Positions 18,784-27,849 of a stretch of DNA of 61,097 bases are shown here, in pieces. Every line of letters begins with the position of its first letter. Position 1 is the stretch's first letter. The stretch lies in the NCBI GenBank assembly GCA_020636025.1, contig JACJYQ010000011.1, positions 1 through 61,097 on the forward strand, read 5' to 3'. The translations under genes and the position numbers were made by a program. Source of the stretch: Lewinellaceae bacterium. Lineage in GTDB: Bacteria > Bacteroidota > Bacteroidia > Chitinophagales > Saprospiraceae. A model generated the notes under the pieces. It ran no database searches and was not told where the DNA came from. It saw only the letters and a program-made list of their open reading frames with translations.

Positions 18784-21700
18784 TTAGAAATTGAGTCTCA
18801 AATCAACGCCGATGCTTCTTGCAGAAGGCGTTGTGGTAGTTTCAATACCAATGGCATCAGATGCACCACCTACGCCACCTACTTCAGGATCGGCAAAAGT
18901 GTTTTCTTTAGCAACCCAGTATTTCAGGTTTTTGCCAAATACACCGATTGTAAGGCCATTGATGGGACCCAGTTTTGAATTCGGGAAGGAGTAAGAAATC
19001 GCTACTTCACGAAGTTTCAGATAAGAGGCATCCAACAGGTTTGCACCAGCTGGCAAGCTTCTGAAATAATGGTAAGCATCAGTTGGAGTTGTGTTGGTAG
19101 TACCATCTGCCTGTACGCTGTTTGGCACAACAAAATCCTGACGATCTTCCAGCAAGGTAGTCAAAGCAGTTCCGTTAAATTCGGTGCTCAGTTTTGTACC
19201 TGAGAAGAACAAACCGCCTTTTTTACCATCCAACAGAGCGCGAATGCTCAGTCTTTTACCAACCATAAATTCTGTACCCAGTGTAGCCAGGAAGTCAGGC
19301 TGATAGCTGCCCAGATAAGCCAGATCCTGGCTTTGTACTGGGTTACCTACTGCATCAACAATGATATTGCCATTGTCATCGTATTCAAACGTTGTGCCTT
19401 TATAAGTACCGAATGGCTGTCCTTCAGCAGCAATCAGGTTCATAGAACCATGACCGGCAAAGTGTACCAATCCTGAGTAAATTACCAATTCATCTTCATT
19501 GCTATCATTTGCAATGATCTCTTTTACGATGTTCTCGTTTTTAGACCATGAGCCGTAAAGTCTCCAGTCAAACATTCTGGATTTGATAACATGCAAACGA
19601 AGACCAAGCTCATGACCGCTGTTTTCCATGCGACCGATGTTCAATGGAACGATTGAGTAACCAGAAGACCATGGAATGTTTACATCAACGATCTGATTCT
19701 TTGAATTGATCTTGTAGTATGTGTACTCAACTTCAACGCGGTTGTCGAAGAATCCGAGGTCAACACCAGCTTCAGCAGTAACTGAAAGCTCAGGCTTCAA
19801 ATCCGGGTTTCCGATACGATTCAGGTTTTGAGCTCCTGGTACACCGTTGAATGGGAAACGGATTTGATAGTCATTACCCAGGTCAAGCAACAATGGGTTC
19901 AAACCGTAGTAAGAATTCAGACGGTATTGAGGAGCATCTTTACCCGCTGTACCAAGACCGGCACGAATTTTCAGGAAAGAAAGCTGGTCGAAACCAAAGC
20001 CATCCAAATTGGTTGGTACTACTGACAAACCGCCACCTTGATAGAAGAATCCGCGGTTACCAGCTGGGAGTGTGGAGGAGTAGTCCTGACGTGCAGAGTA
20101 CTCACCAAAGATCCAATTTCTGAATCCAAGAGATCCGTTCAGATAAACACCCAACAAACGGTATTGTCCGGAATTCACAGTAGCACGTGGCTGTTCAGCA
20201 GAGTTGCTCAGGTCGTAAAAACCTGGAATTACAAGACCACCAACAGTGTTACCACTGACATTACGATTCGCCTGATCAATAGAGTTGAAACCAAGTGTAG
20301 CGCTCAGTTTGAAATCATCATTCAGTTGTTTTCCGTAGTTAGCATAAGCATCGTAAATCAGGTTGATGATACGATTTGTGCTTTCAGCATAAGAACCCAG
20401 ACTGAAAGAGTTTCTTGGACTATTAAAGTCGCTCAACTCACCGTCTGACCATGAAAGTGTTCTTTCGTAGAAGAATTTAGGACCTTTTTCAGTTACGTTA
20501 GACGTAATGAAGTTTGTGCTCAGACGACCAACAATTGAAAGGTTTTTAATTGGTGTAAATGTGAGAGATATGCTTGAAATTACGTTATCAACCGAGTTGC
20601 TCACGTCCTGGTTATCCAGAATGTAGTAAGGGTTGATAGAATACTGACCATAGAAACCTCTGAAGTCATGATATGGGCTTTCCCAGTCACGAAGCTCATT
20701 GAAAGGAATGTTAGCTGGCGTTTGAGTAGCAAAAGACATCGCAGGTGTACCGGAAGAGTATCCAAATGGATATCCACCTTCTGTTGCACCTCTTTGTTTC
20801 AGTTTTGCATAGTTCATAGAGAAGTCAGAACGAAGCTTATCTGAAAACTGTGCTCCGACATTCATCAATAAACTGTGTCTGTTCAACTTAGTGTTGTGTA
20901 CTACACCTTCATTATTGAAGTTGGTGTAAGAAACATAATATGAGTACTTACCGTTACCACCATCAATAGAAACACTGTTTCTAATGGTACTACCAACATC
21001 AAAGAAATTCTGGATGTTGTTTGGCACTGCACTGTAAGGGCGAACCAACTGCTCAATGTTGCCATTGGTCAAAGGAATCAGATCCCCATGATCATCGGCT
21101 GGAGCACCAGTCCATGGAATAAGCTGTCCGTCAAACTCTTTACCCCATGCGAAGTTCTCACCCATAAAGATGTCGATACCACCGCCGCAACCACCGCAGG
21201 TTGCATAACCGGAACCGAATCTTTCCTGGTTTTGGAACATTACATAAGCATTGTCGATGCTGTAAGAAGAATTGACTGTTACATTGGCTTTCTCTGCCTT
21301 TTTACCTTTTTTGGTTGTGATCAGGATTACACCTGAACCACCACGAGAACCAAACAGCGTGGTTGCAGCAGGGCCTTTCAGTACAGTTACAGACTCAACA
21401 TCTTCAGGGTTGATGTCGTTGGCACGGTTACCGAAATCAACATAGTTGTCGCGGTCACCGGCTTTACCAGTACCACCACCACCAGAGGCAGCAGAGTTGT
21501 TCACTGGAATTCCGTCCACTACGATCAAGGCGTTGTTACCTTGAGTAAGAGAAGTTTCACCACGGAGTACGATACGGGTAGAGGCGCCAACAGCACCGGA
21601 AGCAGCACCGATTTTCACACCGGCAACTTTTCCTTGCAGGGCGTTCAATACGCTTTTGTTCGTTACCGAGTTGAGGTCAGTGGAATTCACCGTTTGGTTG

Positions 21701-22056
21701 GCATACACCACGTCACTTTTGTTTCTTCTCAGACCAGTAGCGGTGATCAATACTTCATCAAGTGTTTGACCAGCGGCCAAAACCACGTCGACCACATTGG
21801 AAACACCAAGGGTGATCTCCTGAGTTTGGTACCCAGTGTAAGAAAAAACAAGTACATCTGATCCTGAAGGAACAGTCAGCGTGTACTTTCCGTTCAGGTC
21901 GGTACGTGTACCACCTGTCGAGCCTTTAATGGCTACAGTTGCGCCAATCAGCGCTTCACCGTCATCACCGGTGACAACACCAGTTACAGCTCGCTGTGCA
22001 ATGGCCAGGCCTACCGCTGCGAGAAGCAGAAAGCAGGTTGTAATTAATCGCTTCAT
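18784..22056 (-). CDS. SusC/RagA-family TonB-linked outer-membrane transporter
   Basis: 1090 residues. After a signal peptide (to about 20) comes a carboxypeptidase-like beta-sandwich (VTGVVTGDDGEALIGATV), then the TonB plug (NALQGKVAGVKI, VVDGIPVN, DVESVTVLKGPAATTLFGSRG) and a 22-strand barrel ending in the aromatic-terminated RLNF. This is the energised outer-membrane importer working with the SusD partner downstream. No STN or anti-sigma partner is present next to it, so regulation by a hybrid sigma/anti-sigma pair is not evident. A TACCTTTG box lies 80 bases upstream. Confidence 0.97.
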   Translation of the reverse strand: MKRLITTCFLLLAAVGLAIAQRAVTGVVTGDDGEALIGATVAIKGSTGGTRTDLNGKYTLTVPSGSDVLVFSYTGYQTQEITLGVSNVVDVVLAAGQTLDEVLITATGLRRNKSDVVYANQTVNSTDLNSVTNKSVLNALQGKVAGVKIGAASGAVGASTRIVLRGETSLTQGNNALIVVDGIPVNNSAASGGGGTGKAGDRDNYVDFGNRANDINPEDVESVTVLKGPAATTLFGSRGGSGVILITTKKGKKAEKANVTVNSSYSIDNAYVMFQNQERFGSGYATCGGCGGGIDIFMGENFAWGKEFDGQLIPWTGAPADDHGDLIPLTNGNIEQLVRPYSAVPNNIQNFFDVGSTIRNSVSIDGGNGKYSYYVSYTNFNNEGVVHNTKLNRHSLLMNVGAQFSDKLRSDFSMNYAKLKQRGATEGGYPFGYSSGTPAMSFATQTPANIPFNELRDWESPYHDFRGFYGQYSINPYYILDNQDVSNSVDNVISSISLTFTPIKNLSIVGRLSTNFITSNVTEKGPKFFYERTLSWSDGELSDFNSPRNSFSLGSYAESTNRIINLIYDAYANYGKQLNDDFKLSATLGFNSIDQANRNVSGNTVGGLVIPGFYDLSNSAEQPRATVNSGQYRLLGVYLNGSLGFRNWIFGEYSARQDYSSTLPAGNRGFFYQGGGLSVVPTNLDGFGFDQLSFLKIRAGLGTAGKDAPQYRLNSYYGLNPLLLDLGNDYQIRFPFNGVPGAQNLNRIGNPDLKPELSVTAEAGVDLGFFDNRVEVEYTYYKINSKNQIVDVNIPWSSGYSIVPLNIGRMENSGHELGLRLHVIKSRMFDWRLYGSWSKNENIVKEIIANDSNEDELVIYSGLVHFAGHGSMNLIAAEGQPFGTYKGTTFEYDDNGNIIVDAVGNPVQSQDLAYLGSYQPDFLATLGTEFMVGKRLSIRALLDGKKGGLFFSGTKLSTEFNGTALTTLLEDRQDFVVPNSVQADGTTNTTPTDAYHYFRSLPAGANLLDASYLKLREVAISYSFPNSKLGPINGLTIGVFGKNLKYWVAKENTFADPEVGGVGGASDAIGIETTTTPSARSIGVDLRLNF

Positions 22057-22535
22057 ACAAATTACGAATTTGGTTAAGAATGTGTGAATTGTTTAGTACG
22101 AGTTCAATTGGATTAATATATAGGGCTAATCTAGCCAAAGGTAGAATTACTGCTAAAAAATGAGCATGATAAAGGTCATTTTTTTTAACCGTAAATTAAC
22201 ATAGGCAATTAAGAATTTATCATAATTTATTCATACACAAACACTTATACCTCAACATACTTAGCAGATTTTTGAAATTAATTGCCAGCGAAAAAACGCT
22301 AAAAAGTAAAAATCTGGCATTTATACATTTACCTGATTAAAATTAGGCATTTTTTAATAGTCGTGCCGATTCATTTACTGAATCAAGCCTGATTCACCAA
22401 ATAAATAAGAAATTCTGCCAAGCCTCTAAATTCAGGACTAAAACAAAAGAAAATTTGCCCGACCCAACAATTGTTCAATTGTATTCATGAGTCAGAACAA
22501 TGGTTGCCAATTGATTCAAAAAATGCCCAATTGGC
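22057..22535. other. Long AT-rich leader/intergenic region upstream of susC
   Basis: 479 bases between pdxJ and susC, both on the minus strand. It contains the susC -7 box at 22136-22143 and a short inverted repeat GATTCA/TGAATC (22368-22384). No ORF of note or strong terminator was found. Confidence 0.5.
22136..22143 (-). promoter_or_regulatory. -7 box TACCTTTG for susC
   Basis: The minus strand reads TACCTTTG, identical to the boxes before secA, atpB and the nos operon. The leader to the susC ATG would be about 70 bases. No clear -33 match. Confidence 0.55.
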
Positions 22536-23267
22536 CTAGGGTGTGTCTGATAATTGCCTCAAATACATTTTTATGGTGTTGGATAAGCCATAATATAACG
22601 CATCTGAGATCAGCGCATGGCCTATGCTCACTTCCAATAAACCTGGACAATGCTCTTTAAAAAATTTCAGGTTTTTCAAATTCAGATCGTGACCAGCGTT
22701 TATACCCAACTGGAGACTGTTGGCGACTTTGGCTGCTGCCGTATAATCCTGAACTGCCTTTACAGGGTCATCCTGAAAATCATGAGCAAATGGGCCGGTG
22801 TAAAATTCAATTCTATCTGCTCCAACAGCTTTGGCGCCTTCCAGCATATCCGGTTCAGGGTTGACAAACAAGGATACCCTGATGTTGTGCGTGTGCAACC
22901 TGCTGATCGTTTCCGTCAAAAATAACTTGTGTTTTAATGTGTCCCAGCCATTGTCAGAAGTCAGCTGATCCGGCGCATCAGGTACCAGTGTACATTGATG
23001 CGGCTGGTTGTCAATGACCAGTTTCAAAAGCGCTTCATCCGGATAGCCCTCTATATTAAATTCAGTTGTTACTACGGCTTTTAACGCGGGCACGTCATCG
23101 TAGCGAATGTGGCGCTGATCTGGTCTAGGATGTACCGTAATTCCCTGAGCTCCAAATGATTCGCAATCAATGGCTGCTTGCACCAGATCCGGCAGATTGC
23201 CTCCACGAGCGTTTCTAAGCAGGGCAATCTTATTAATATTTACACTGAGGTTTGTCATAGTTTGCAA
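22536..23267 (-). CDS. pdxJ: Pyridoxine 5'-phosphate synthase PdxJ
   Basis: 243 residues, normal length. PdxJ condenses 1-deoxy-D-xylulose 5-phosphate with 3-amino-2-oxopropyl phosphate to make pyridoxine 5'-phosphate (vitamin B6) in the DXP-dependent route. Family signatures are visible: the N-terminal VNINKIALLRNARGG, the GAQGITVHPRPDQRHI block with the catalytic His region, IEFYTGP, and the C-terminal EVSIGHALISDALYYGL phosphate site. It is a TIM-barrel cytoplasmic enzyme. It is divergent from the CPBP protease gene, with a double TGATCA motif between them, and stands alone on its strand. Confidence 0.97.
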   Translation of the reverse strand: MQTMTNLSVNINKIALLRNARGGNLPDLVQAAIDCESFGAQGITVHPRPDQRHIRYDDVPALKAVVTTEFNIEGYPDEALLKLVIDNQPHQCTLVPDAPDQLTSDNGWDTLKHKLFLTETISRLHTHNIRVSLFVNPEPDMLEGAKAVGADRIEFYTGPFAHDFQDDPVKAVQDYTAAAKVANSLQLGINAGHDLNLKNLKFFKEHCPGLLEVSIGHALISDALYYGLSNTIKMYLRQLSDTP

Positions 23268-23327
23268 CTTAAAAAATCTTGCTGATTAAGGGTGCTTACA
23301 AGGTAATACAATTGCTGTAAAATTGGG

Positions 23328-23342
23328 TGATCATAGTGATCA
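23328..23342. promoter_or_regulatory. Double TGATCA motif between divergent genes
   Basis: TGATCA occurs at 23328-23333 and 23337-23342 separated by TAG, forming a compact near-palindrome between pdxJ and the CPBP protease. It may be an operator; nothing ties it to a particular regulator. Confidence 0.3.
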
Positions 23343-23383
23343 AACAACTTATCAGCCTATCTTGCGCGCAAATCTAATTCGTA

Positions 23384-24343
23384 ATGGAGCAGCCTGAAAA
23401 TCAATTATCAGGAAATCAAGAAGAAAGCTCAGCCTTTCTGCAAAGCTATGAGCCCAAGCCCAATATGGTGTTGTTGATTCAGCTTGGGTTATTCATTCTT
23501 GGCATGGGGACGAGTGCCATTGTATATAATATGGTCTGTCTGGCAGCAGGCTGGGATCCTTCAACTTCTCTCAATGCCGATTCACTTTCTCCGGACCGTT
23601 GGCAGGTAAGACTACAGCTCGGATTGGGACATTTGTTTGCATTTGGTGTGAGCGGCTGGCTAACGGTGAGCATCTTTTACCGCAGTTTAAGTGCTGGAAT
23701 ATTAAACCAGGCAAACTATCTGGGCATTAGAAAGGCCCCGGGACTGACCATGTCTGGCTTGGCCATTTTGCTCATGACCGTTTCCATACCTTTTGTGCTT
23801 TATAGTCTGAATATCAACAAATTAATTCCTATTCCAGACAGTTTCATTGAATTAGAAAGGCAAACCGAGGAAGCCATAAAAGGCTTGCTTCACATGGACA
23901 ATGTGTGGGAATTGCTGGCAAACCTTTGCATCATTGCCCTTTTCCCTGCCCTATTCGAAGAACTTGTATTCAGAGGGGTTGTGCAGAAACAAATCATGCG
24001 AAAAATAGGAAATCCATGGCTTGCCATTTTTGTTGCGTCATTGATATTCAGTCTGGCTCATTTCCAATTGGAGGGTTTGCTGCCAAGAATGTTCCTCGGC
24101 GTTTTGCTTGGCTATTTATATTGGGAAACCAAGAATCTGTGGGTACCCATTATTGCCCATTTTTTTAATAATGGTATACAAGTCGTTGGACAATATTTAT
24201 ACAAGAGTGAAGTATCAACCGTTGATTTGGAAAAAGACATTACCGTTCCTGTTGCCTTTGCGCTTATCTCCTTATTTATGACCCTAGTGGTAGTGCGGCT
24301 TATCAGGCAAACACGCAATGGAAAAGTTCTTCCGAAACCCTGA
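23384..24343 (+). CDS. CPBP-family intramembrane metalloprotease
   Basis: 319 residues with about seven or eight predicted membrane helices. The family motifs are present: EELVFRGVV (Glu-Glu with Arg, around residue 188), SLIFSLAHFQ and HFFNNG, which hold the metal-binding Glu and His residues of CPBP/Abi (CAAX-prenyl-protease-like, Rce1-related) proteases. Bacterial substrates are mostly unknown; some members mature bacteriocins or give immunity, but no bacteriocin is encoded here. It converges with the next gene, the two stops being only 9 bases apart. Confidence 0.9.
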   Translation: MEQPENQLSGNQEESSAFLQSYEPKPNMVLLIQLGLFILGMGTSAIVYNMVCLAAGWDPSTSLNADSLSPDRWQVRLQLGLGHLFAFGVSGWLTVSIFYRSLSAGILNQANYLGIRKAPGLTMSGLAILLMTVSIPFVLYSLNINKLIPIPDSFIELERQTEEAIKGLLHMDNVWELLANLCIIALFPALFEELVFRGVVQKQIMRKIGNPWLAIFVASLIFSLAHFQLEGLLPRMFLGVLLGYLYWETKNLWVPIIAHFFNNGIQVVGQYLYKSEVSTVDLEKDITVPVAFALISLFMTLVVVRLIRQTRNGKVLPKP

Positions 24344-24352
24344 TTTCCGGCT

Positions 24353-24952
24353 CTATTCCAGGCATACTGCGCTATTGCACATGGCAACAAAATCCTTGAT
24401 GGCCCTTTTTGCAAGGGAATCTGACTCTCCTGTATCTTCCAAATTATGCAGCATTTCTACAGATTGCTCCAGAGCCAACCGCGCGTTGGCAGGATTTGGA
24501 AATCGCCACCTGCGTTCCACTTCAGCATAGTATTCAGGTACTTTTTTGAGAATTGCTTTTCGAAGCTCGGGTTTTTCTTCGCCTTTTAACAACCTGGTTA
24601 AAACATATTCTTCAGGATTCAACAGAACAGGCATTCCATTGAGTGTCAACTGCTCCAATTGATTCAGCAGGATCGTCAACCTTTCCTTGTCATCGTCAGC
24701 AAGAGACTTCTGATCCAATAACCTGGCTTCCTCCCGAATTTGCACAATTTCATGGGCAAGCTGCTCGCTTTCATCAATGCTCAGAGGCAATGGCAGCCTC
24801 ACGCTACCAGTTTTAGCCTTGATTTCAAAGTACTCTTTTTTTGTGAGGCAATTCAGCAGCCGATGCTGCATATCGGAAATTTTACCCGAAGGGCTCTCGC
24901 AGGCTTCAAGCAAAAACGCAGGGCAGAGTAGCAAAAACAGAATTCGCGGCAT
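24353..24952 (-). CDS. Hypothetical lipoprotein
   Basis: 199 residues. A hydrophobic signal ends at a lipobox-like site (LLEACES, Cys about 18). The mature protein is mostly charged and helical, with a Glu/Leu-rich middle (about 65-150). No known domain or catalytic motif is recognised. It is convergent with the CPBP protease (9-base gap) and divergent from the YheT-type hydrolase. Confidence 0.65.
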   Translation of the reverse strand: MPRILFLLLCPAFLLEACESPSGKISDMQHRLLNCLTKKEYFEIKAKTGSVRLPLPLSIDESEQLAHEIVQIREEARLLDQKSLADDDKERLTILLNQLEQLTLNGMPVLLNPEEYVLTRLLKGEEKPELRKAILKKVPEYYAEVERRWRFPNPANARLALEQSVEMLHNLEDTGESDSLAKRAIKDFVAMCNSAVCLE

Positions 24953-25079
24953 TCTTTGGAATTTTCAGTCACAAATATTCCCAGAAAAACTGAAAAACCA
25001 TTCTTCTGTCAAAAACTCTGCGGGCCTTTCGTGATTTTTTAATGAGTTGCGGAAATTTGCCCTGAAAATAACAAATGCT

Positions 25080-26072
25080 ATGCCCCTTGTAAATTCTTCT
25101 ACATTTCCCGGCTCGCCTTTCTGGCAAATTGGTGGACACCTCCAAACCATCATCCCCGGGCTTTTTCGCAAAATAAATGGAGTACAATATCAAAGAGAAA
25201 GGATAGACACCCCTGATGGTGACTTTCTGGATCTCGACTGGATTAAATCCGGCAATAACAATCGCTTAATCGTGATCACTCATGGCCTTGAAGCAAGCAG
25301 CGAATCGTCGTACATACAGGGAATGGCGAAGTACTTTCACAAAAACAACTGGGATGTGCTGGCCTGGAATTGCCGATCTTGCTCAGGTGAAATGAACCGG
25401 AAATTCAGGATGTATCACCATGGAGATACGGAGGATATCTGTACGGTGATTGAGCATGCAATAGAAACAGGTTCCTATGAAACGGTTGTGCTTTCGGGCT
25501 TTAGTATGGGTGCTAATATTTCCATGAAATACCTGGGCGTTTTCGGCGATAAAGTACCGAAACAAGTGAAAGCGGCGGCTGTATTTTCCGCCCCCTGTGA
25601 CATCCGGGCCGGAGCAGATGTACTCGACCGCTGGGATAATTTGATTTACAAATACCGGTTTATGTATTCGCTGTATAATAAAGTCAAGCAGAAAGCGAAA
25701 GACTATCCCGACAAACTGGATATTGGAAAATTCAAAAAAGTAAGGCATTGGAGGGATTTTGACGAGTATTTCAGTGCGCCAATTTCCGGATTTTCATCTG
25801 CCGCCGAATTTCACAATCAAGCTTCGGCAAAGAACTTTTTGCATGGCATACAAGTCCCCACCTTGTTGGTGACTGCCAAAAACGACCCCATCCTGACCGT
25901 AGATTGCCACCCAATAGACATAGCCCAAAGCAACCCTTTCTTTTATTTTGAGCTAACAAACGGTGGAGGACATTGCGGATTTCAAACAGCAGGAAAATCG
26001 GAATTCTCCTGGTCAGAAATCCGCGCGCTCGAGTTTTTCAGTGAAAAAGGGATTATCAATGCACCAATGTAA
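25080..26072 (+). CDS. YheT-family alpha/beta hydrolase
   Basis: 330 residues from the ATG at 25080; an in-frame TTG 33 bases earlier would add 11 residues unlike the family. The N-terminal FWQIGGHLQTIIPGLF block is typical of YheT/ABHD1-3-like hydrolases. The nucleophile elbow is GFSMGAN (Ser in G-x-S-x-G), the oxyanion region THGLEASSESSY, and the C-terminal acid and His are in TAKNDP and GGHCGF. YheT relatives act on short-chain esters or lipids, but the substrate is unknown. The stop codon lies inside a 28-bp perfect inverted repeat shared with the convergent gene. Confidence 0.9.
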   Translation: MPLVNSSTFPGSPFWQIGGHLQTIIPGLFRKINGVQYQRERIDTPDGDFLDLDWIKSGNNNRLIVITHGLEASSESSYIQGMAKYFHKNNWDVLAWNCRSCSGEMNRKFRMYHHGDTEDICTVIEHAIETGSYETVVLSGFSMGANISMKYLGVFGDKVPKQVKAAAVFSAPCDIRAGADVLDRWDNLIYKYRFMYSLYNKVKQKAKDYPDKLDIGKFKKVRHWRDFDEYFSAPISGFSSAAEFHNQASAKNFLHGIQVPTLLVTAKNDPILTVDCHPIDIAQSNPFFYFELTNGGGHCGFQTAGKSEFSWSEIRALEFFSEKGIINAPM

Positions 26073-26136
26073 CAATGCATTAATGCGCAATGGACCATTA
26101 AATTGGTGCATTGCGCATTAATGCATTGTTACATTG
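26065..26136. terminator. 28-bp perfect inverted repeat at a convergent junction
   Basis: The arms 26065-26092 and 26109-26136 are exact reverse complements with a 16-base loop. The left arm contains the stop codon of the YheT gene, and the right arm ends 2 bases before the stop of the convergent gene. A bidirectional terminator or mRNA-end hairpin is likely. Confidence 0.8.
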
Positions 26137-26138
26137 AA

Positions 26139-26483
26139 TTACTGGTCTTGTGGATTTCGCTGATCATACATATAAGCGGCCAGCATTCCAAGGCCTCCGA
26201 ATATGGCGATCAGGGCAAAAAAGATTCCAATGGCATGATCTTCACTCATGTTGAAAAACGAGGTGATCATAATGGCAAGAAGAAGACCTAAACCGGCGCC
26301 GATGAAAAGTAAGGCATTTTTAAGGGTAGCTGACGGGTTTCGGCTGCGTTTGCGTTTGGGTTCCATACCCTTTTCAATCAAAGCCATGTTCTCTTTATTT
26401 TCCATATATCGGAGGCCAAAAACCATAAGGAAGGCTCCCAGGGTAATGGTGATCGGTACGAGAAACGGTGCGAAGTGTTGCAT
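26139..26483 (-). CDS. Small two- to three-helix membrane protein (DUF6249-like)
   Basis: 114 residues from the ATG at 26483; an earlier in-frame start would add 16 polar residues unlike a membrane N-terminus. Three hydrophobic segments are seen (about 5-25, 55-75, 85-105), with a basic loop (MEPKRKRSRNPSA) between the first two. The layout, and the phrase about being a second-helix 'EKGM' loop, resemble the DUF6249 family of Bacteroidota membrane proteins. The function is unknown. It starts 74 bases after ctlX on the same strand, with a 10-bp inverted repeat just before its start. Confidence 0.7.
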   Translation of the reverse strand: MQHFAPFLVPITITLGAFLMVFGLRYMENKENMALIEKGMEPKRKRSRNPSATLKNALLFIGAGLGLLLAIMITSFFNMSEDHAIGIFFALIAIFGGLGMLAAYMYDQRNPQDQ

Positions 26484-26532
26484 GTTGACAATTTTTGTTA
26501 ATGAAAGTTGGTTTTCGTTTTCAATTGTCAAC
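26484..26532. promoter_or_regulatory. 10-bp inverted repeat before small membrane protein gene
   Basis: GTTGACAATT (26484-26493) and AATTGTCAAC (26523-26532) are perfect reverse complements flanking 29 bases directly upstream of the start codon. It could be a leader hairpin or an operator. Confidence 0.4.
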
Positions 26533-26557
26533 TTCGACAGCGTGAGCCAGAATCAGG

Positions 26558-27487
26558 TTACAGTTTAGGCAAAAAAACTTCTGCCATCATACAACGGGCG
26601 GAGCCACCACCGTAGGTTTCAATGGTATCAATTGGACAATGTAACAAGGAAGTATGCCCTTCCAGAAGTGTTATTTGATCTGGAGTGAGTGATTCATAGG
26701 CCGTGCTCGACATCACCAAAATCAATTTGCCATCCTTGTTTTTTACCTGAAGCATATTGCCGGCAAAAGCATTCATTTGATCAAGGCTGATATTCACGAT
26801 TTCCTTACCTGTCTCCCGAAACTTGTTTTCCAACATCGCTCGTTCTTTTTGATCCCAAATACAACCCAAACAAACCACCACAAAATTCTCACCCATCGCC
26901 ATCATTACATTGGTATGGTACACTTCCTGTCCAGCAGCATCAAGCGCGCGAAAAGTTACAGCCTCATACCCGATCTTTTCACATAGCGAATCAAGCAAGA
27001 CATCATTGGTTCGGGGGCTCAAACCGGCGTAAGCTATCTTGTTCACATGATCAAAAATAACACTTCCAGTCCCTTCCAGAAATTGGTCGTTTTCTTCAGA
27101 AGCTTCAAAATGGAGGCGCGCAGTGCTGTTAAAACCTTGCTGAAGTACCTGCTCAATAATTGACTCACTTCTCTCCTCTCTTCTGATTGGAGCAAACATA
27201 GGATAGGTTATGACAAATCCTTCCTGATGAAATGTAACCCAGTTGTTTGGAAACACAGCATCTGGTTTAGCCGGCGAGGCACTATCTTCAGCAACGATGA
27301 CTTGCACACCCTCATTTTTCAGGCATTCCACAAAAGCATCAAATTCGACCAGAGCCTTTACACGGATCTCTTTATCTGACAAAGAATCATCATAAAGTTG
27401 AAAGGCATTGTTTTCGGCAGTTTGTTCATTGTAGCCAAAGTTGGCCGGTCTCACCATGAGAATGTGGGAAGTGGTTTGAGTACGCAT
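26558..27487 (-). CDS. ctlX: CtlX-type amidinohydrolase (citrulline utilisation hydrolase)
   Basis: 309 residues of the guanidino-group-modifying (pentein) fold shared with arginine deiminase. The N-terminal ILMVRPANFGYN, the FPNNWVTFH block, FLEGTGSVIFD, the catalytic His region YHTNVMMAMG, and the C-terminal active-site Cys in GGGSARCMMAEVFL match the CtlX branch, proposed to hydrolyse citrulline in Bacteroidota. No arginase or ornithine gene is adjacent. A TAAATTTG box 26-33 bases upstream suggests its own promoter. CtlX is named here from motif recognition. Confidence 0.85.
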   Translation of the reverse strand: MRTQTTSHILMVRPANFGYNEQTAENNAFQLYDDSLSDKEIRVKALVEFDAFVECLKNEGVQVIVAEDSASPAKPDAVFPNNWVTFHQEGFVITYPMFAPIRREERSESIIEQVLQQGFNSTARLHFEASEENDQFLEGTGSVIFDHVNKIAYAGLSPRTNDVLLDSLCEKIGYEAVTFRALDAAGQEVYHTNVMMAMGENFVVVCLGCIWDQKERAMLENKFRETGKEIVNISLDQMNAFAGNMLQVKNKDGKLILVMSSTAYESLTPDQITLLEGHTSLLHCPIDTIETYGGGSARCMMAEVFLPKL

Positions 27488-27512
27488 GTTTGAATGATCA
27501 TGAAATGAGCGG

Positions 27513-27520
27513 CAAATTTA
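27513..27520 (-). promoter_or_regulatory. -7 box TAAATTTG for ctlX
   Basis: The minus strand matches TAnnTTTG 26 bases before the ctlX ATG, giving a leader of about 20 bases. No -33 match. Confidence 0.45.
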
Positions 27521-27773
27521 TACCATGATTTGTATGATTTATATGATTTGATTGATGAAAGAATTCTGATACTAACGTGGAGACAAATTCGGTCCCGAGG
27601 TTACCTCAGAATTACAAGCATTTCATGTTGCCTATACATTAAGATTAAAATAAAATATGCGAGGAAAAGTGAATCGAGTAAATGACTAGAACCCAAATGG
27701 TAATCTACCAGGGAGCCAAATCCAAGCATTGACGGATTCCCTTTAGAATGATCACTTGTTAACCGTAACTTGC

Positions 27774-27781
27774 TACATTTG
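27774..27781 (+). promoter_or_regulatory. -7 box TACATTTG for the TMTC-like gene
   Basis: Exact TAnnTTTG, 69 bases before the ATG at 27850. A CTTG at 27755-27758 could be a -33 element, though the 15-base spacing is short. Confidence 0.45.
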
Positions 27782-27849
27782 CTCCAGAATCGCTCAGGTT
27801 CAATAAAGTCATTTCGAAATTTTCAATCTCACGTATTATTCCCAGTAAC

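Larger units (their letters stand above)
27488..27849. other. Divergent intergenic region with two promoter boxes
   Basis: 362 bases. It holds TAAATTTG on the minus strand (27520-27513) for ctlX and TACATTTG on the plus strand (27774-27781) for the TPR gene. Nothing else was recognised. Confidence 0.5.

Noticed and set aside
24318..24530. Plus-strand ORF over the CPBP/lipoprotein junction
   Set aside because: It overlaps two better-supported genes and has no recognisable sequence features.
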